DNA of 64,000 nt, from contig LR746276.1 of assembly GCA_902729315.2 (NCBI GenBank), forward strand, positions 2,186,169 through 2,250,168. Direction: 5' to 3'. The translations under genes were made by a program, and so were the position numbers. The DNA is from Spirodela intermedia (Eukaryota; Streptophyta; Magnoliopsida; Alismatales; Araceae). This document shows positions 26,257-38,740 of this stretch, piece by piece. How positions within the stretch are numbered: position 1 is the stretch's first letter; the number at the start of each line of letters is the position of its first letter. The notes beneath the pieces are model-generated. The model did not search any database. It was not told the origin of the DNA and saw only the letters and a program-made list of their open reading frames with translations.

Positions 26257-26330
26257 ACATATATATATACATCTATCCTGAGTCATACATATATATATAT
26301 ATATACATCTATCCTGAGTCATACATATAT
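26257..26330. repeat. Duplicated TA-rich unit
   Basis: A (TA)n tract followed by CATCTATCCTGAGTCATAC occurs twice in a row; the two copies differ in the length of the TA run. Confidence 0.9.
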
Positions 26331-27816
26331 TAGTTGTCAGAAAAATAAATCTGTGATAGTAAAAATGAGTCTCGTCAAGGCGTGCTCAAACAATTTTCAG
26401 TTGAAAATTCTACGTCGGCTGTTCAACCGCATATGGAGTCCTTCGAAGTGAGCCACATGATTATTGGCCAAGGAGTCTGACTTTTTAGCCTGACTAATGA
26501 ACTGTGTCTACCGTGATTCTATGAATTGAAGGTAACCACAGGCCATAGAATGTCCAGTGAAGTTACGCCACATCCTTCGGCGTAATGATAACTATTCATA
26601 ATGTTTTGCTTTTCCAATGAACTTGAACATGAAATGGACTGCTGCCTATACCACGAGAACGTTATCAATGGAAATTCCCAATAAGAAGTAATGAACACGA
26701 ACTCCTGCAGAAAATTCAAAATTTCATAAGCATCTCGGAATCTGACAACTATTTATTGCGGTCTGTCCATCAAATTTTTCATATGGGAATCTGAAGTATA
26801 GATGACCAACTTAGGGGATGAACGGAATAGAGAATACAGGAACTTTTGTATCATTAAGCATAATGGCTATAATCAAGGGCAAAGGGGAGTAAAACTTTAA
26901 TTGAGCAGAGATTTATTCCTGAAAGATTATCGTCGCCAGTGGTTTGCAGTCAACAGAAAGACTAGGCGCTTGCTGATGGAGGCGTCCTTTGTCAGCTCAG
27001 AAATTTTGCTTTTGACGCTTACGAGATACGTGAACGTTGTAGAAAGAGAATGGGCTCCAAGCTGCTCATACAATTCTACAAATTACAAGTTACAATTAAA
27101 ATAATCTTACAAACTAGAATAATTATTAAGTTGAATCTTACAAAACCTTATTAAACAAATCTACAAATTAAAATCGGTAGCCTTGACAAAACTGGTCTAA
27201 TGTCTCAACCACATCCATCATAAAGTTTCTTCAATATCGCTGGCATACATATAGCTACAGTTTTGTAAGCTACCATTAAACTATCTGATTAAAACGATCC
27301 CTACCCAATTCTCAAAAGCGTGCAAACTTTTAATTCCAGTATAAGACATGAAATGAAAAGGTGCGCGTTTCAAAGGCTACAAATATCTTTAAACCAAGAA
27401 TAATTGGACATATAACCAATCCTAACCCGAAATATGCATACACTCACACAGGGTTACGCGTGACCATTAAGAAACAATTTCATGATTTGAGGAAAAATGC
27501 TGCAATTAAATCCATGGAGATCTTTATATGGAAATGCGGACCACATTTCTATGGTATTTAAGCAAAAACTTTGACGGAATGCAAAACCTGTAAACATAAA
27601 TAATAATGTATATTGCACTGCAGCATACAGAGCTGTTCCACTGTTATTATATATAACACAATCACAACCGCACAATCACACAGCTAGCAAACCATATGTT
27701 CTGGTCACACCAAGGACAGGCACCCACTGGAGAGGGTGGGCACTTTATTCTCACAAGACATCGAGAATAGAGGACTGCACTCGCTCGCACACCGACAAAC
27801 GTAATCATTACACCCA
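26331..27816. other. Spacer, no gene seen
   Basis: AT-rich with short frames only. It separates the repeats from the 3' end of NIP gene A. Confidence 0.4.
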
Positions 27817-27822
27817 TTTATT
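27817..27822 (-). terminator. Polyadenylation signal AATAAA for NIP gene A
   Basis: A perfect AATAAA on the minus strand about 57 bases past the NIP gene A stop, at a normal distance for a plant near-upstream element. Cleavage would fall some 15-30 bases further on. Confidence 0.6.
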
Positions 27823-27878
27823 CTCTTCTAGTAGAGGGGTGCTGATATGCCTTTAGCATTAAACATGAAGGCATCGGA

Positions 27879-30800
27879 CTAGCGCCGGAAGCTCGCTACC
27901 TGACGCTCAGGCTCTATTTCATCGTCCTTCAGCTTCACGGCGGTATATGCGGCCGCGCCCAGGATGGCACCCACTGTCGGTGCCATGAGGTATATCCATA
28001 CCTGCCTGAAGTTTCCAGCAGCGATCGCCGGTCCAATCGTCCTCACAGGATTCATCGATCCACCTGTCCCTGGCCTGCACGTGTCGTTTCCGGGTACAGA
28101 GCCACATAAGCGAAATCATAAAAGACGAGGAACTATTGGTATACCATAGACTTAGTTACACATGAAGTCTGTCGTTGTGAATGAAATCAATGCCCAAAGA
28201 GTTCTAGCTAAGAGGTTATTTTCTAGTTGTGGTTTTGTTAAAACTACGGGCTCGGTTGAGAGTAAAGACCACCAAAAGAAAATGCGAATGACTTACAACC
28301 AGAACAACCGACGATAGATGTACGAAACTTTTGGAACTAGAGTTTTTAATGTTAGTGTCATCCGAAGGAAAACTCATCGGTACCAAATATATAACATTTT
28401 TTCTGTACTTTTAATTTATAATAATATTAGATTAACAACCTCTCAATAGTTGACAAGAAATGGAGCAGGTTCATCTTTTGAATCAGTGACCCCTTTTTGA
28501 TTACTGATATCTCGTCATTTCTGTTAAACATGGAGTGTGTGCGTAAGATCTCACTCACCCGGCAATCATGATGTTCAGCACGACAGTAGCTCCTACAGCT
28601 ATTCCTGCCAATTCTCCCACCTGCAAGAATGACATCGTAATCTAAGTTCTAGGCAGAAAATAACTCTTGGGTAGAGAGACATTGAAGAGCATATCAGTGT
28701 ACCGCTCTTGTATCAGTTGCAACAGCAGTGACCACGAAGAGGAGGTTGAAGGTGATGATTAATTCGAGAAAGAAGGCCTGGGCAGTAGTAATGGACGGCA
28801 CGGTAACCCCGCCGGAGAGGAAGGGGTGGTACACGCCTTTGAGGGCAAACGAGGCGCAGATGGAGCCGGAAATCTGTGCGATGATGTAGGCGGGCACCTG
28901 CGCCCAAGGAAAATGGCGGAATACGGCAAAGGCAATGGTGAGGGATGGGTTAAGGTGGGCGCCGGAAATGTGGCCAGTGGAGAGGATGACAATTGTGACG
29001 GCCAACCCTGCGCAGAGGGCATTGCCGAAGAGTCCCTCCACGCCGTTGTACTTCTGGTTCACGATCGGCGCTGCCGTGGCCCCGAAAATGAGGATGAACG
29101 TTCCCAAGAACTCTGCCCCTAGCTGAAACCATTTCGGGTTAGTGAGGACTAGCACCGTTTATGTGTATATTTCATGCAGACATTTCTTGATTAATCATAC
29201 AACATGATCACTTCATTCAGGATTCACTTGAGCCCGATGGGTGCTCATTCTTAACTATCTGCGGGAATCTTTGGCCCAGAGATTTCTTGTAGCAAAACTT
29301 CTCGCATCATAATAAGACCAAAGGCCAGAAGCCTTCACTCTCTTTTTACCCTCGTATATTAACAAAACTTTGAAACTAAAGTAAATAGTTAATTTTTTAA
29401 ATTTAAAAATACATTTTAAAATTGAATGAGCAATCCTATATGTTTAGATATTAATGAAGTTTTTAAATTGAATGAAGCAATCCTATATGTTTAGAACTTC
29501 GTCAAATTATTGATTTTTATATAAAAAAATTATTGCTCATAATCGTCAATAATGGTCAAGAAAATTTGAATCTTCGGAACTAGTGCATAGAAATAAAGAA
29601 TAATGGCTATAGGTTTGAATTCAAATTACCCTTCCTAATGAAAAACCTGAAAATTATGAAGACTAGAGTTGAATGTCTCAAACTTATTTTAAAAAGTTGA
29701 CATAGAGACTAATTTATTAACGTTTAATTTATAACAATTATGAAAAACAATGCATTGTGTGTGGGATAGAGCAAGAAAGGCAAGTCAAATAAAGTTAAAT
29801 CACATTTTCATTAAAAAGAATGACAAAATCTGTAAATTTTGTCTCGTCCAACATGTCGTTTAGCGTCAAAAACCGATGCTGATTGAATTTATAAAATAAT
29901 GTGCATTATTAGATAGTGGAGGACGACTCTATGCAAGGCACGTCACCGGAGCTAAGCTAGGTCTGTCGGCTACGGCTTTGGTTGGTGTAGACTAGGAAGC
30001 TATTCTTGTATTCTAGTGTTATAATGTAGAACTTGAACTGACCTCGTTGAGTAAACTACTTGGCACATGTGTTTCTTTATTCAACAGAAAAATTAATGAG
30101 CCGGCAGATAGATTAAAAAAATGGAATGGAGTTGTTGACTTATAGTTTCGGAGGCTAGAACAAGACAAACTAGAAAGGAGGAGGGTTGGCATGCAAAAAA
30201 ATATTAATATATGTATGTAGAGAGATAGCGAGAGATGCGTTGAGTGGATGGGACGGACCAACTTTACGGTGGAAAAAAAGAACTCTTCTCATGGAACCAG
30301 GGATTGATAATCGACTATCTCAAAGGAACTAATCGAGACACTATATTGAGAAGATGATCTTGAATAAAAAGCCTCAGGAAATAGTAACCATGAAGTGGTT
30401 GCGAGGACGAATTCAAACAATTGAGTTAAGGGACAGATACATCGGAAAGACGAAAAGGTAAGCAATTCTTGGCATTCCAACCAGTGACTCAATAATCCAT
30501 TTCTAGGAAAAAAAATTAAAAGTAGAAATGATGGTTTAGGTATAACCAATTATGTAGAAGTGGGCACCAATCATTTCTGGACACTCTATTCTAAACACCG
30601 AAAACAAGAACGCGAGCACGTGGTAGTAGAAAAAGGAAAATAAATCCAAACTACAATCTCGAGTCATGCCATCTCTTCTGATCGATAAACACAGCAGAGA
30701 TGTATGTATATATATATATATATATATATAAATAGCGAGAGAGAGAGAGAGAGAGAGAGAGGTGAAAACCTTCGAACTTCGTACCTTCTTGGTGAGTGAA

Positions 30801-31006
30801 ACGTCAGGAACCCGGAAGTCAACGAGGCAGCTTTGGGAATTAGCCAGCGAGCTGGCTGGCAGACACTTGCAGCGCGGCATGGAAAGACGGTCGTACGACG
30901 CTGACTCGACCCGAGCTTGCACCGACAGCAGCGGAGATGGCGTGCCCGGCGTTCCGGGAGTTGCAGGAGATACCATGTTCGGCATGACAGTTCCGAGTTC
31001 TGGCAT
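27879..31006 (-). CDS. NIP5;1-like: NIP5;1-type aquaporin (boric acid channel), gene A
   Basis: A NOD26-like intrinsic protein of subgroup II, plasma-membrane channels passing boric acid and related small solutes. Four exons: 31006-30785, 29122-28703, 28620-28559 and 28074-27879; all introns GT-AG, total 299 residues. The N-terminus has the family's proline-rich TPGTPGTPSP and RCKCLP elements, ending in DVSLTKK at the first intron. Six membrane spans follow, with loops NPS (residues 132-134) and NPV (243-245). Counting back from each Asn gives an A-I-G-R selectivity filter (Ala112, Ile231, Gly240, Arg246), typical of this subgroup. The tail is short and basic (ASFRR). Exons 2-4 have the same lengths as in gene B. 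The leader carries three AUG-stop elements, implying boron-dependent mRNA control. I cannot tell NIP5;1 from NIP6;1 with certainty. Confidence 0.93.
30704..30762. repeat. (TA)n and (GA)n microsatellites in NIP A intron 1
   Basis: About 13 TA units followed, after a short spacer, by about 13 GA units. On the gene strand they lie about 20 bases past the exon 1 donor, so the transcript has (UC)n then (UA)n there. Length changes could affect splicing. Confidence 0.95.
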
Positions 31007-31162
31007 TCTGTCTGAAACCTATCTGCTATCTTCTTCTTCTTTTTTATCGGCAATCCCAAATCTTTTCTTTGAATGTGGAGACTCCTTACGGAAACATTTC
31101 TTGGATTTTTATGTTTTTTTTTTTTTTGTGGTTGGGAGAAAGCATATGAATGAAGGAGATAG

Positions 31163-31168
31163 TTACAT
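31163..31168 (-). promoter_or_regulatory. AUG-stop minimum uORF (ATGTAA), copy 1
   Basis: ATGTAA on the gene strand with its A 162 bases upstream of the NIP A start codon. Preceded by CCTTTATAAAAC and followed by a pyrimidine-rich stretch and a run of about 14 A. Identical in sequence to the boron-sensing AUG-stop described in the Arabidopsis NIP5;1 leader. Confidence 0.7.
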
Positions 31169-31327
31169 GATTACCTGGGTTTTATAAAGGTGATACTATA
31201 AGAACGGTGGAATTGGGGCCAGATTACCTAAAACTATTGCTGCTCTCCTATGGGAACATCAAAAAATAATAACTACGACTTTTTTTTAGCTTTTCTGTTT
31301 CCAAGAGAAATCCACGAAGGAAGATAA

Positions 31328-31333
31328 TTACAT
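31328..31333 (-). promoter_or_regulatory. AUG-stop minimum uORF (ATGTAA), copy 2
   Basis: ATGTAA 327 bases upstream of the NIP A start, close to the distance (about 310) I recall for the Arabidopsis element. Same surroundings as copy 1: CTTTATAAAAAT before it, pyrimidine-rich then an A-rich run after it. Confidence 0.75.
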
Positions 31334-31500
31334 AATTCGACAATTTTTATAAAGTTTCTTCTAAGGTATATGAATGAGGATGAGAGCCAGCTCCAAAGCC
31401 AAATACAAAGAAAGGCCTAGACAGCACTATAAATGTCGATAAGAACAGAAAGGAGTAGTTTTTGGTTTTTTGTTTTCGGCGATCTGGGGTTTAAGACAAG

Positions 31501-31506
31501 TTACAT
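31501..31506 (-). promoter_or_regulatory. AUG-stop minimum uORF (ATGTAA), copy 3
   Basis: ATGTAA 500 bases upstream of the NIP A start, preceded by CCTTTATAAAAGCC and followed by an A-rich stretch. It is 173 bases from copy 2, which is 165 from copy 1, so the three units look like diverged tandem duplicates. Confidence 0.7.
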
Positions 31507-31873
31507 GCTTGAATGGCTTTTATAAAGGCAATGTCAAGGAATGACAAGAGATCTGGCCAGTTCTTATGGATCTAGACTTCCCAAACGACAGATGCCCTGC
31601 CAGACGGGTGTAATCGCCAGAGAGGAGGAGAAATCGCCGAAGGATTGGAAATAAAAAGAGAGTTCGACGGCCACTGCTGCGGGAAGAAGCCGAAGAATCA
31701 GACACAAACGAGAATTATATTACCCTCGAAGAAAGCATTGTTTGATGGGGATCTGACGAAGGATCTCTGGAGCACCAGCGAGGCGAGCGAGAGAAAGAAG
31801 AGGAGATGAAGGTGAAGGGAGAGAGACAAGCAGAGCATCCGGGGGACTTATGTGGTCTGCCCCCCGAGGTCCT

Positions 31874-31881
31874 TATTTATA
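31874..31881 (-). promoter_or_regulatory. TATA box of NIP gene A
   Basis: A perfect TATAAATA on the gene strand. Transcription would begin near 31845-31850, giving a leader of about 840 bases if unspliced, which would contain all three AUG-stop elements and a 61-codon uORF (31705-31520). The actual start is not known. Confidence 0.55.
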
Positions 31882-31979
31882 GTAGGTTTGAGATTGGTTT
31901 TCATGCTCTATGTAATAATATTCAATGTAAAATGCAAAACCGAATGGAGGAAAGAAGCTTCGCATAAACTACAGATACA

Positions 31980-32125
31980 AATATAAATATATAAAGCATG
32001 TGGCGTGTATTTACTTAATTTATGGTTGGGCTAAAGGCTTTGAAAAACGCAACTCGTTGGCATATGTCGATGCGTGCACCGAAAATACTGTGCCACCGAG
32101 CCCCCATACCCCGTTGACGTAGTGA
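31980..32125 (-). repeat. Upstream block shared with 46440-46600
   Basis: The plus-strand block with GGCTTTGAAAAACGCAACTCGTTG, GATGCGTGCA and later CCCCATACCCCGTTGA matches in order GCTTTGAAAAACCAAACGCGTTG, AATGCATGTA and CCACATGCCGGGTTGA near 46.5 kb. It lies upstream of the TATA box of gene A and looks like duplicated promoter-distal sequence of the NIP cluster. Confidence 0.55.
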
Positions 32126-35100
32126 CTGGGCTAGCGTTCGGTGACCGGATTCGCGTACGCAGAGGCACGGGAATGGACGCTTTCTCACAACGGAGGCGTC
32201 GGAAAGCAGTATTTTAGCGAGTGAAGGCGCGAATGCGCAATTCTGTCACTTACTCACTGCTTGTGCCACGTGTCCCATAATTCATTAATGGAGTCACGAC
32301 CCCACGACTACGAGCATTATAAGGGCACATGGGATTTTGAGAACCGACGAGGGGAATCCCTCGGATGGATCCCAAGTCAAAGGTCAACACGTGGACGTCT
32401 GACCTGGCTGACGATAACACGAGAGAGAAGTTGTTGCGTTGGGGTCTACGAAGCAACAGTTTATTATATACTCACACATACTATGCACATTGGGAGTAAG
32501 GAGGAGATTCGTTCGATGTATCGACATTTTACGAATTTTTAGTAATTGACAAAAAGAAAGTGAAAGCAGGATTTGTCATTGTACGCTGGGTGATCAATTT
32601 TTGTCCAACCGTGAGCGCCTCTTCATAACTTCGTCCATGGATTACATAGTCTTGTCTTCTCCGCCCACAGATTGATGTCCAAAAACTCCAATAGTCAATA
32701 ACAGATCCAAAGATATTAGCAATGGCTAGTATTTGGAAAGTAACGCCTTCATTAACTCTTTCATGTATGCTTAAACTGTAAAAGGAAACATCGAGGATTT
32801 TTTCACATAAAAAATGTCAAGACACAGTCCTCAGAACATACGCCTACTATGGAACAATAAGGGTTTGGAGTAAGCAAGGAAAGGAAGCGAATTTTGAGCT
32901 CATAAAGCAAGCGTACCTGGGAAAAATTATGCGGAACGGCCTGATATAATGTTATGTTAGTCCTCATATAAGCGCCTTCCAAGCATTTAGCGAAGCAAAA
33001 TTATAGCGCAAACCGTATGTGCTTGGGGCTCTAAAAGACCGTCGATACCTGATAACTATCTTTCTTCCCTCGCATAGCCATTGCGTGAGGCATCAAAGTA
33101 GCTATTGTTACGAGGGTACGAGTGGTGGCAAGCCAGAGAGCTGATCCTGCAGACAGTCAGCTGAAAGCCTGATCTCAGAGAACGTTTCTTCCGCTATTCA
33201 TCTCTGGCTGGTTGTGATCCATTAGTAGCTTGCGGAGTAAGAGAACGGTGGGACTGGATAGGGGTGGGGCATTCGTGCAGAACATCCCAAATTATTTTGG
33301 AATAAAATAAGGCAACTCATTTCGAGTTGAGTAATATGAGTAAGGAATAATATCAAGAAGGAAAAAAATAAAATAAGGAATCATATTCATCCTCTTAGAC
33401 TGAAATCAGATTCCTTCCAAGGCTATCCTAGCATTTTGAATATTATAATGGCACGCAACAATCGTAAGGGAAATATTCCGCAGACTTTTAAGTTTTAGTT
33501 TCTTAACTTAAATCAAGGACTAATTTATAATAACACAGTTTGTAAAGTTATTCCTAATTCTAGCAAAGATGAATTCTTCCTGAATATAGGAGGTCTTTGG
33601 GAATTAAAATCATAATATTTCTGTAACAACTTAATAAGACGAATTGAAATTTATTTGGGAAAATATTAGTGTGCAATTTTTAGCGAAGCTCTGATCATCC
33701 ATCAGCAGGTTGGGAAGTCAAAAACACGTAAAATTACCTCCATTAGGTCCATAACCTTCTCTCCCAACACTACGCCTTCACATGACGACATTCTTCGAAA
33801 TCTATCAAAGAGATGTAAAGTTTATGAGCTACTAGATTCCATTACAGTCAATGTCCTTCTAGTCTGAGCTCTTGTCTGGTACTTGCAACTATAGCACAAG
33901 AAGACTTGATCGTTTATAATAACTAGGCAATAGAATTGTACCTCGATGGAGCCTCGACTTAACAAGATTGCAATTGATGTACGTCATGCAAGCCGATGCT
34001 GGCATTATTTTCCTTATTTTCCTTGTTTTCGTCATGATCCCTTGACCAATTAAACTACTAAATACCTGAATGTCTTAGTTTTGATTTAAAATTCTTCTGG
34101 AGACAAATAGTTAATACGTTCAACGGGTTCCATGTGTGAGAACGGTTCATGTATGGTACCGAGGTACGAATAAACGTCAGCGGCAGGCATAGGCTCCTTA
34201 TCCCAACACAGATTAAATAAATAAAGAAATCGTCATGTCATAACATTTCACTCATTTACTGTCGATTGGATAGCAACGGATCTACGGTCATAGAGAGCAT
34301 CTATTGACTACTCTCCCGATATTACTAGTATTCCTTGCGAATTCTCTAAGGTAGAGATGATGACACCGGTACGAAGCAAAAGCAAAACAGATTTTGGTTA
34401 ATGGCATCCCACTGTGTCACCATCAGGACTACTGAGAGGCGATTACCACGAAGCCTCCTTGTCGCGTTCCATCACGATCAAGCTCGTCAATCACTCATAT
34501 GATTCACATGGGATGCATTCACATCTCACACACTCGCAAAGTTCTGATTTTCCAGCGTTTGTGCAACAAATATAATAAGAGACATCATCATCGTTCCTTA
34601 AAAAGTAAAATCTCTCTTTTAAGTATCCATATTTTATGCCTGTCAGTCCTTCTGTGACCCTCATAATCACTTGGTAGTAATTTCCTCAACGCTTCAAGTC
34701 CTAGAGCTGCGGTAGAATGTCATGTGTAGTGGTGTGTGACGGATGTGACCTGTTTCCTTGTCTTCTGTGCCCAGCTCCACTACGTGTCACATCTCATGCA
34801 TCATCATATAGAAAACAAGTCCGCTTCATGAGGCCTCGCCTCCCCTTAAGGAAAGCCACGTGACAGACAAAGCAACGGAGGCCTAACCAACAACCAGCCT
34901 AGACAGAGTAGTCCCTGTTGCTTCACGTGACTTTCTACTGATTCTTTTCCTAGCATTGTTTTTAGTGATTTCTCGGACATACCATCGTGTGGAGGGCTTC
35001 ACCTCCCGGCTAATCATGGAACAGAACAAAGCAGCCCTACCCACCTACCGATATCTACGTCTGCAGTAAACCTACGAAAGAAAAGATCTCGAATTTTCAG

Positions 35101-37949
35101 AACAGAACAGAAGGAAAGATCGAAGAAGCTTCAGTGCAGTATACAATTGTAGATGGCGATCCTTAAGATAAAATATGGAAACCGATGAACTTCAGCCACG
35201 TCAATTAAACTTTTTTATAAGAGACGCCATGAGAGAAACCTGATCCCTCGTTCAAAACAAGACTCAAAGTGGGGGAGAAAAATCAATGGCGAACATACTG
35301 CAGCTTGAGGCAGAATTCAATGTAAGAACCAATGAAATATTATGGGCCTGCAAACAATCAGGCCCAAGGACTAACGCCAAAACAATCAGGGCCTTCCCTC
35401 CCTCCTCTTGACGCAACTACCTGTTCCGATTGGTTAAGCGTGCTCTGCCACTGTCAACGACATTCTCAGCCACGGACTCCTGATTTTGTAGTTATTTATT
35501 AATGAGAGGAATAACAAGGGAATTAGCAGAAAGACTTCCAGAATTGCAATTTTTCGTCATCGGGAAAGATGACACATTATGAACTAACGCTAATTGAAAT
35601 GCTTACTTTATTTTAATGGCACCAGATTTTGTTTACCTTGAACAACGGAAAAAAACTGAGGCACTTTCGAGAATAAACGTTTATGGCTCACGTGAAATTA
35701 TATATGACGAGTTAGATTATTTGTAAAAATCTCTACCAATTTTACTCATTATACAGCCCAATTCTTTTGAACAGTTGTCATAACACCATAAAGTAGTATA
35801 AGATCATGAACATCACCAGCGTATGAAGAAATAAATGGAAGAAACGATTAAATTAATACCATACCACTAAAATTTAATTGACATAGGGAAGATAGTAAGC
35901 GAGTGACTCACGAAAACAAAAACAAAATGTTTCAAATACCTGTATAAGATGACAAAAAAGCATGGAAAGTGCTGAATTCAATTAAGAACGAGAAGTTATT
36001 CACAAGCTGAAAATAAGTTATATTTATTATGTCATTTATGCTGACTTATAAGTAACTATTATTATAACAAAACTAAATACCTAACAGAAATTATAAAATT
36101 TTATGTGCCCTTTAGTTTTATATCTGAAGCATTTATGGAACCAACCAAGATGTATATGCTTCAAGTATCACTTTCAACATTTCAACTGTAGCTTCAATGT
36201 AACTGATAATTTGTTTAAATAAAATTTATTTAGTGAAAACTTCATGCACAGTACAAAGTTTAATTTTTTCTAATCTTGTATGTTCATATAGAGATTTTTT
36301 ATTTTTTAATCTTATTAATGAAGTACCCCATTGACATTTTCTTATGTCAAGTTTTTATCAGTTTTAAGAAAAAAATTACAAATACTATTAGGAGCAAAAG
36401 TGCAAAATAGTCATGCAAGGCAAAATTTTCATGTAATGCTATCTTTTACTACCCCTTTTGTATTTTTTTATATTTATAATTATTACCAAACCTTGACAGA
36501 ATTCCACCAGGAGTTGGAATTTAAGGGAAGTAACTCTCTCTTTCCACATTAGGAAAAAGAGTCAACATGAAGGCATAATTCTATCATTCAATGGGGCGAC
36601 TCCTTAAAAATATTCACATCATTTTAAAAAATCACATAAATTGATTGTGGTGGATGAATATAATTAATCACGATTTTCTCTAAATAATGAAACGTAATCA
36701 AATTTAATGTAATCATTGGGATCAGGCTTCTTAATTCACTCAATTGTGAAACCATTGGTCTATTTTTATATCATTTTTAGAGATGTAGAAGAGATAAGAC
36801 AGAATAATTGAACATGTTAACTATTCTGATTTATTATGTATGAGAAACAACTGAATTTAAAAGCAAAAAAAATTACATATGTTTGTTGCAAATAGTTTTT
36901 AGAGTAGTTTGACATTTAACTTACATCAATAATACCAATAGTTACCACTCTTTTCTTTCCATAATCTTTCCCTAATGGACCTATGGATCAAATCACTATC
37001 ATTGCTGTCATCACTATCAACCATTAAATATTCTCACCATATGTGGCAATCTACTATAGTGCTATCACTCCATCGTGTTTTTGGTTTTGACCAAGCAAAT
37101 AGATCAAGGTGCTGTCAAACTTCACTACAAATTCATTGTAATGTTTAAGCTCATTTCACCTAATTGGTGTACTTTGTCACTTGAAAACTTATGCAATGTT
37201 ATATTATTTGTAGTATGGTTCAGGTACAACCTCAGTGTTGTTCCAAACAATGTGTTTCAATATTTTCGCTACCTAAATCTGTTATATAGTTGTTTTAAAG
37301 GCCTTAGATCTCGAGGATGATCTCTCCTTTCAATATATTGAAAAGCATCTGGTCTTCTTCTCCTTGTCAGCTTTCAATTGACTTGTAGGCTTGTGTAGAT
37401 GAGGCAAAAGTACTCTTTACTACATCAACCTTTAGAGCATCCAACAATCATTTGTAGTGCTTGATAATTCTCAGATATTTGATCATTAGCTCTAACATAT
37501 TTTCCTTCAATTTGAGTTTAAAAATGCTTATTAGTCCTGTAAGAAATATCAAATCAAATTCATCAAATATATAAGTATTAGTCAATGTTGTGTCTTCATT
37601 TTCAATAAATAGATGCACATGTATATGACTTTTTTCATATATTAAAATCTAAAAATTGTTTGAATGGTCAGGTGTTACACTTTAACTTACCTTTTGAAGC
37701 AACAGATCATTCCTACATTAAATTCCCAAGGTTTAATTTACTACTACTGAATTTTAGGAAATTATAGGACTATATCAATAGTTCTCTTTTGGATATTCAA
37801 TTCCTAGCTTATCACAACGAATTAAAAAATTTAAATGAATCAATTGATTTTTGTTGCATGAATCAGTTCTCATGTCAAATTAAAGCTAATACCAACAGGA
37901 AAAAAACAAAAAAATAGACAAAAATATATTGAAAATAGGATTTTTCCAT
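32126..37949. other. Inter-NIP spacer, no gene seen
   Basis: Upstream of NIP gene A, first mixed-GC (to about 35.5 kb), then strongly AT-rich. Frames do not exceed 93 codons and none is recognisable. I saw no tRNA, no clear inverted repeat and no intact transposon. Confidence 0.4.
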
Positions 37950-38740
37950 TTGGACACCAAGGATGGGTAAATGAATGGATTTGATCTAAATCTGGGTAAA
38001 ACTCTTAGAAATCAATCATTTCTTCAATCATTCACTTATCATCTAAATGAATCAAATAAATGAACTCATAACAAAGTAAAAATCATATTTTATCCAAAAT
38101 AACATTAGAACTCAATTAAAAAACCAAAAAAGACCATCATCTGTCACCTAGTGGGAAAGAAAGTAAAAGCCTCCTTACCATAAATTGGAGGTTATTGTAT
38201 CCCACTAGTTCTAGAATTCATTATAGGTGTTGAGAAATCAACTTGCTAAACAATCATAAGATTTTCAATGAAAATTGTTTTTTGTTTCTTCGTCTATTTT
38301 TCCACCATTTCCAAATGTCTATAGCCATTTTCTATTTTCATCCATTTAAAAAATGACTTTAATTTAATTGAATAAACAACACAATGAGGGTTAATGGGCC
38401 ACCTTAATAGGTGCATAATGTACCTAAATATTATTATCACATATTCCAAAATATTCTTAAAAAATACCAAAAAAATAGAAAAACATTATAAAAAATAATT
38501 AAAATTATTTAAAAATATAATTTCGAATGAATAATGATAGATTAAGGGTAAAAATTACGTGTAACATACATTAACATACTAGAAAAGTATATAAAAATCA
38601 GAAATTAAGCCTGTACTTGTGTAATAATTTAAAATATGCTATGCCAGATTTTTAATTAAATCTATATCATTTATCACAAATTAATGCACCAAATATACTA
38701 GACATAAAAATGATATTTTATCACACTCCCCAATTTAAGG
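37950..38740 (-). repeat. Possible LTR of a minus-strand retrotransposon
   Basis: On the minus strand, a G-rich tract (AAATTGGGGAG) at about 38730 is followed by TGTGATAAAATATCA, an arrangement like polypurine tract plus LTR start. It lies on the 3' side of the minus-strand gag relic at 41 kb, but whether the two belong to one element is uncertain, and the far end is a guess. Confidence 0.25.

Noticed and set aside
31520-31705. 61-codon ORF in the NIP A leader as a gene
   Set aside because: It is best seen as an upstream ORF within the leader; no protein family resemblance.
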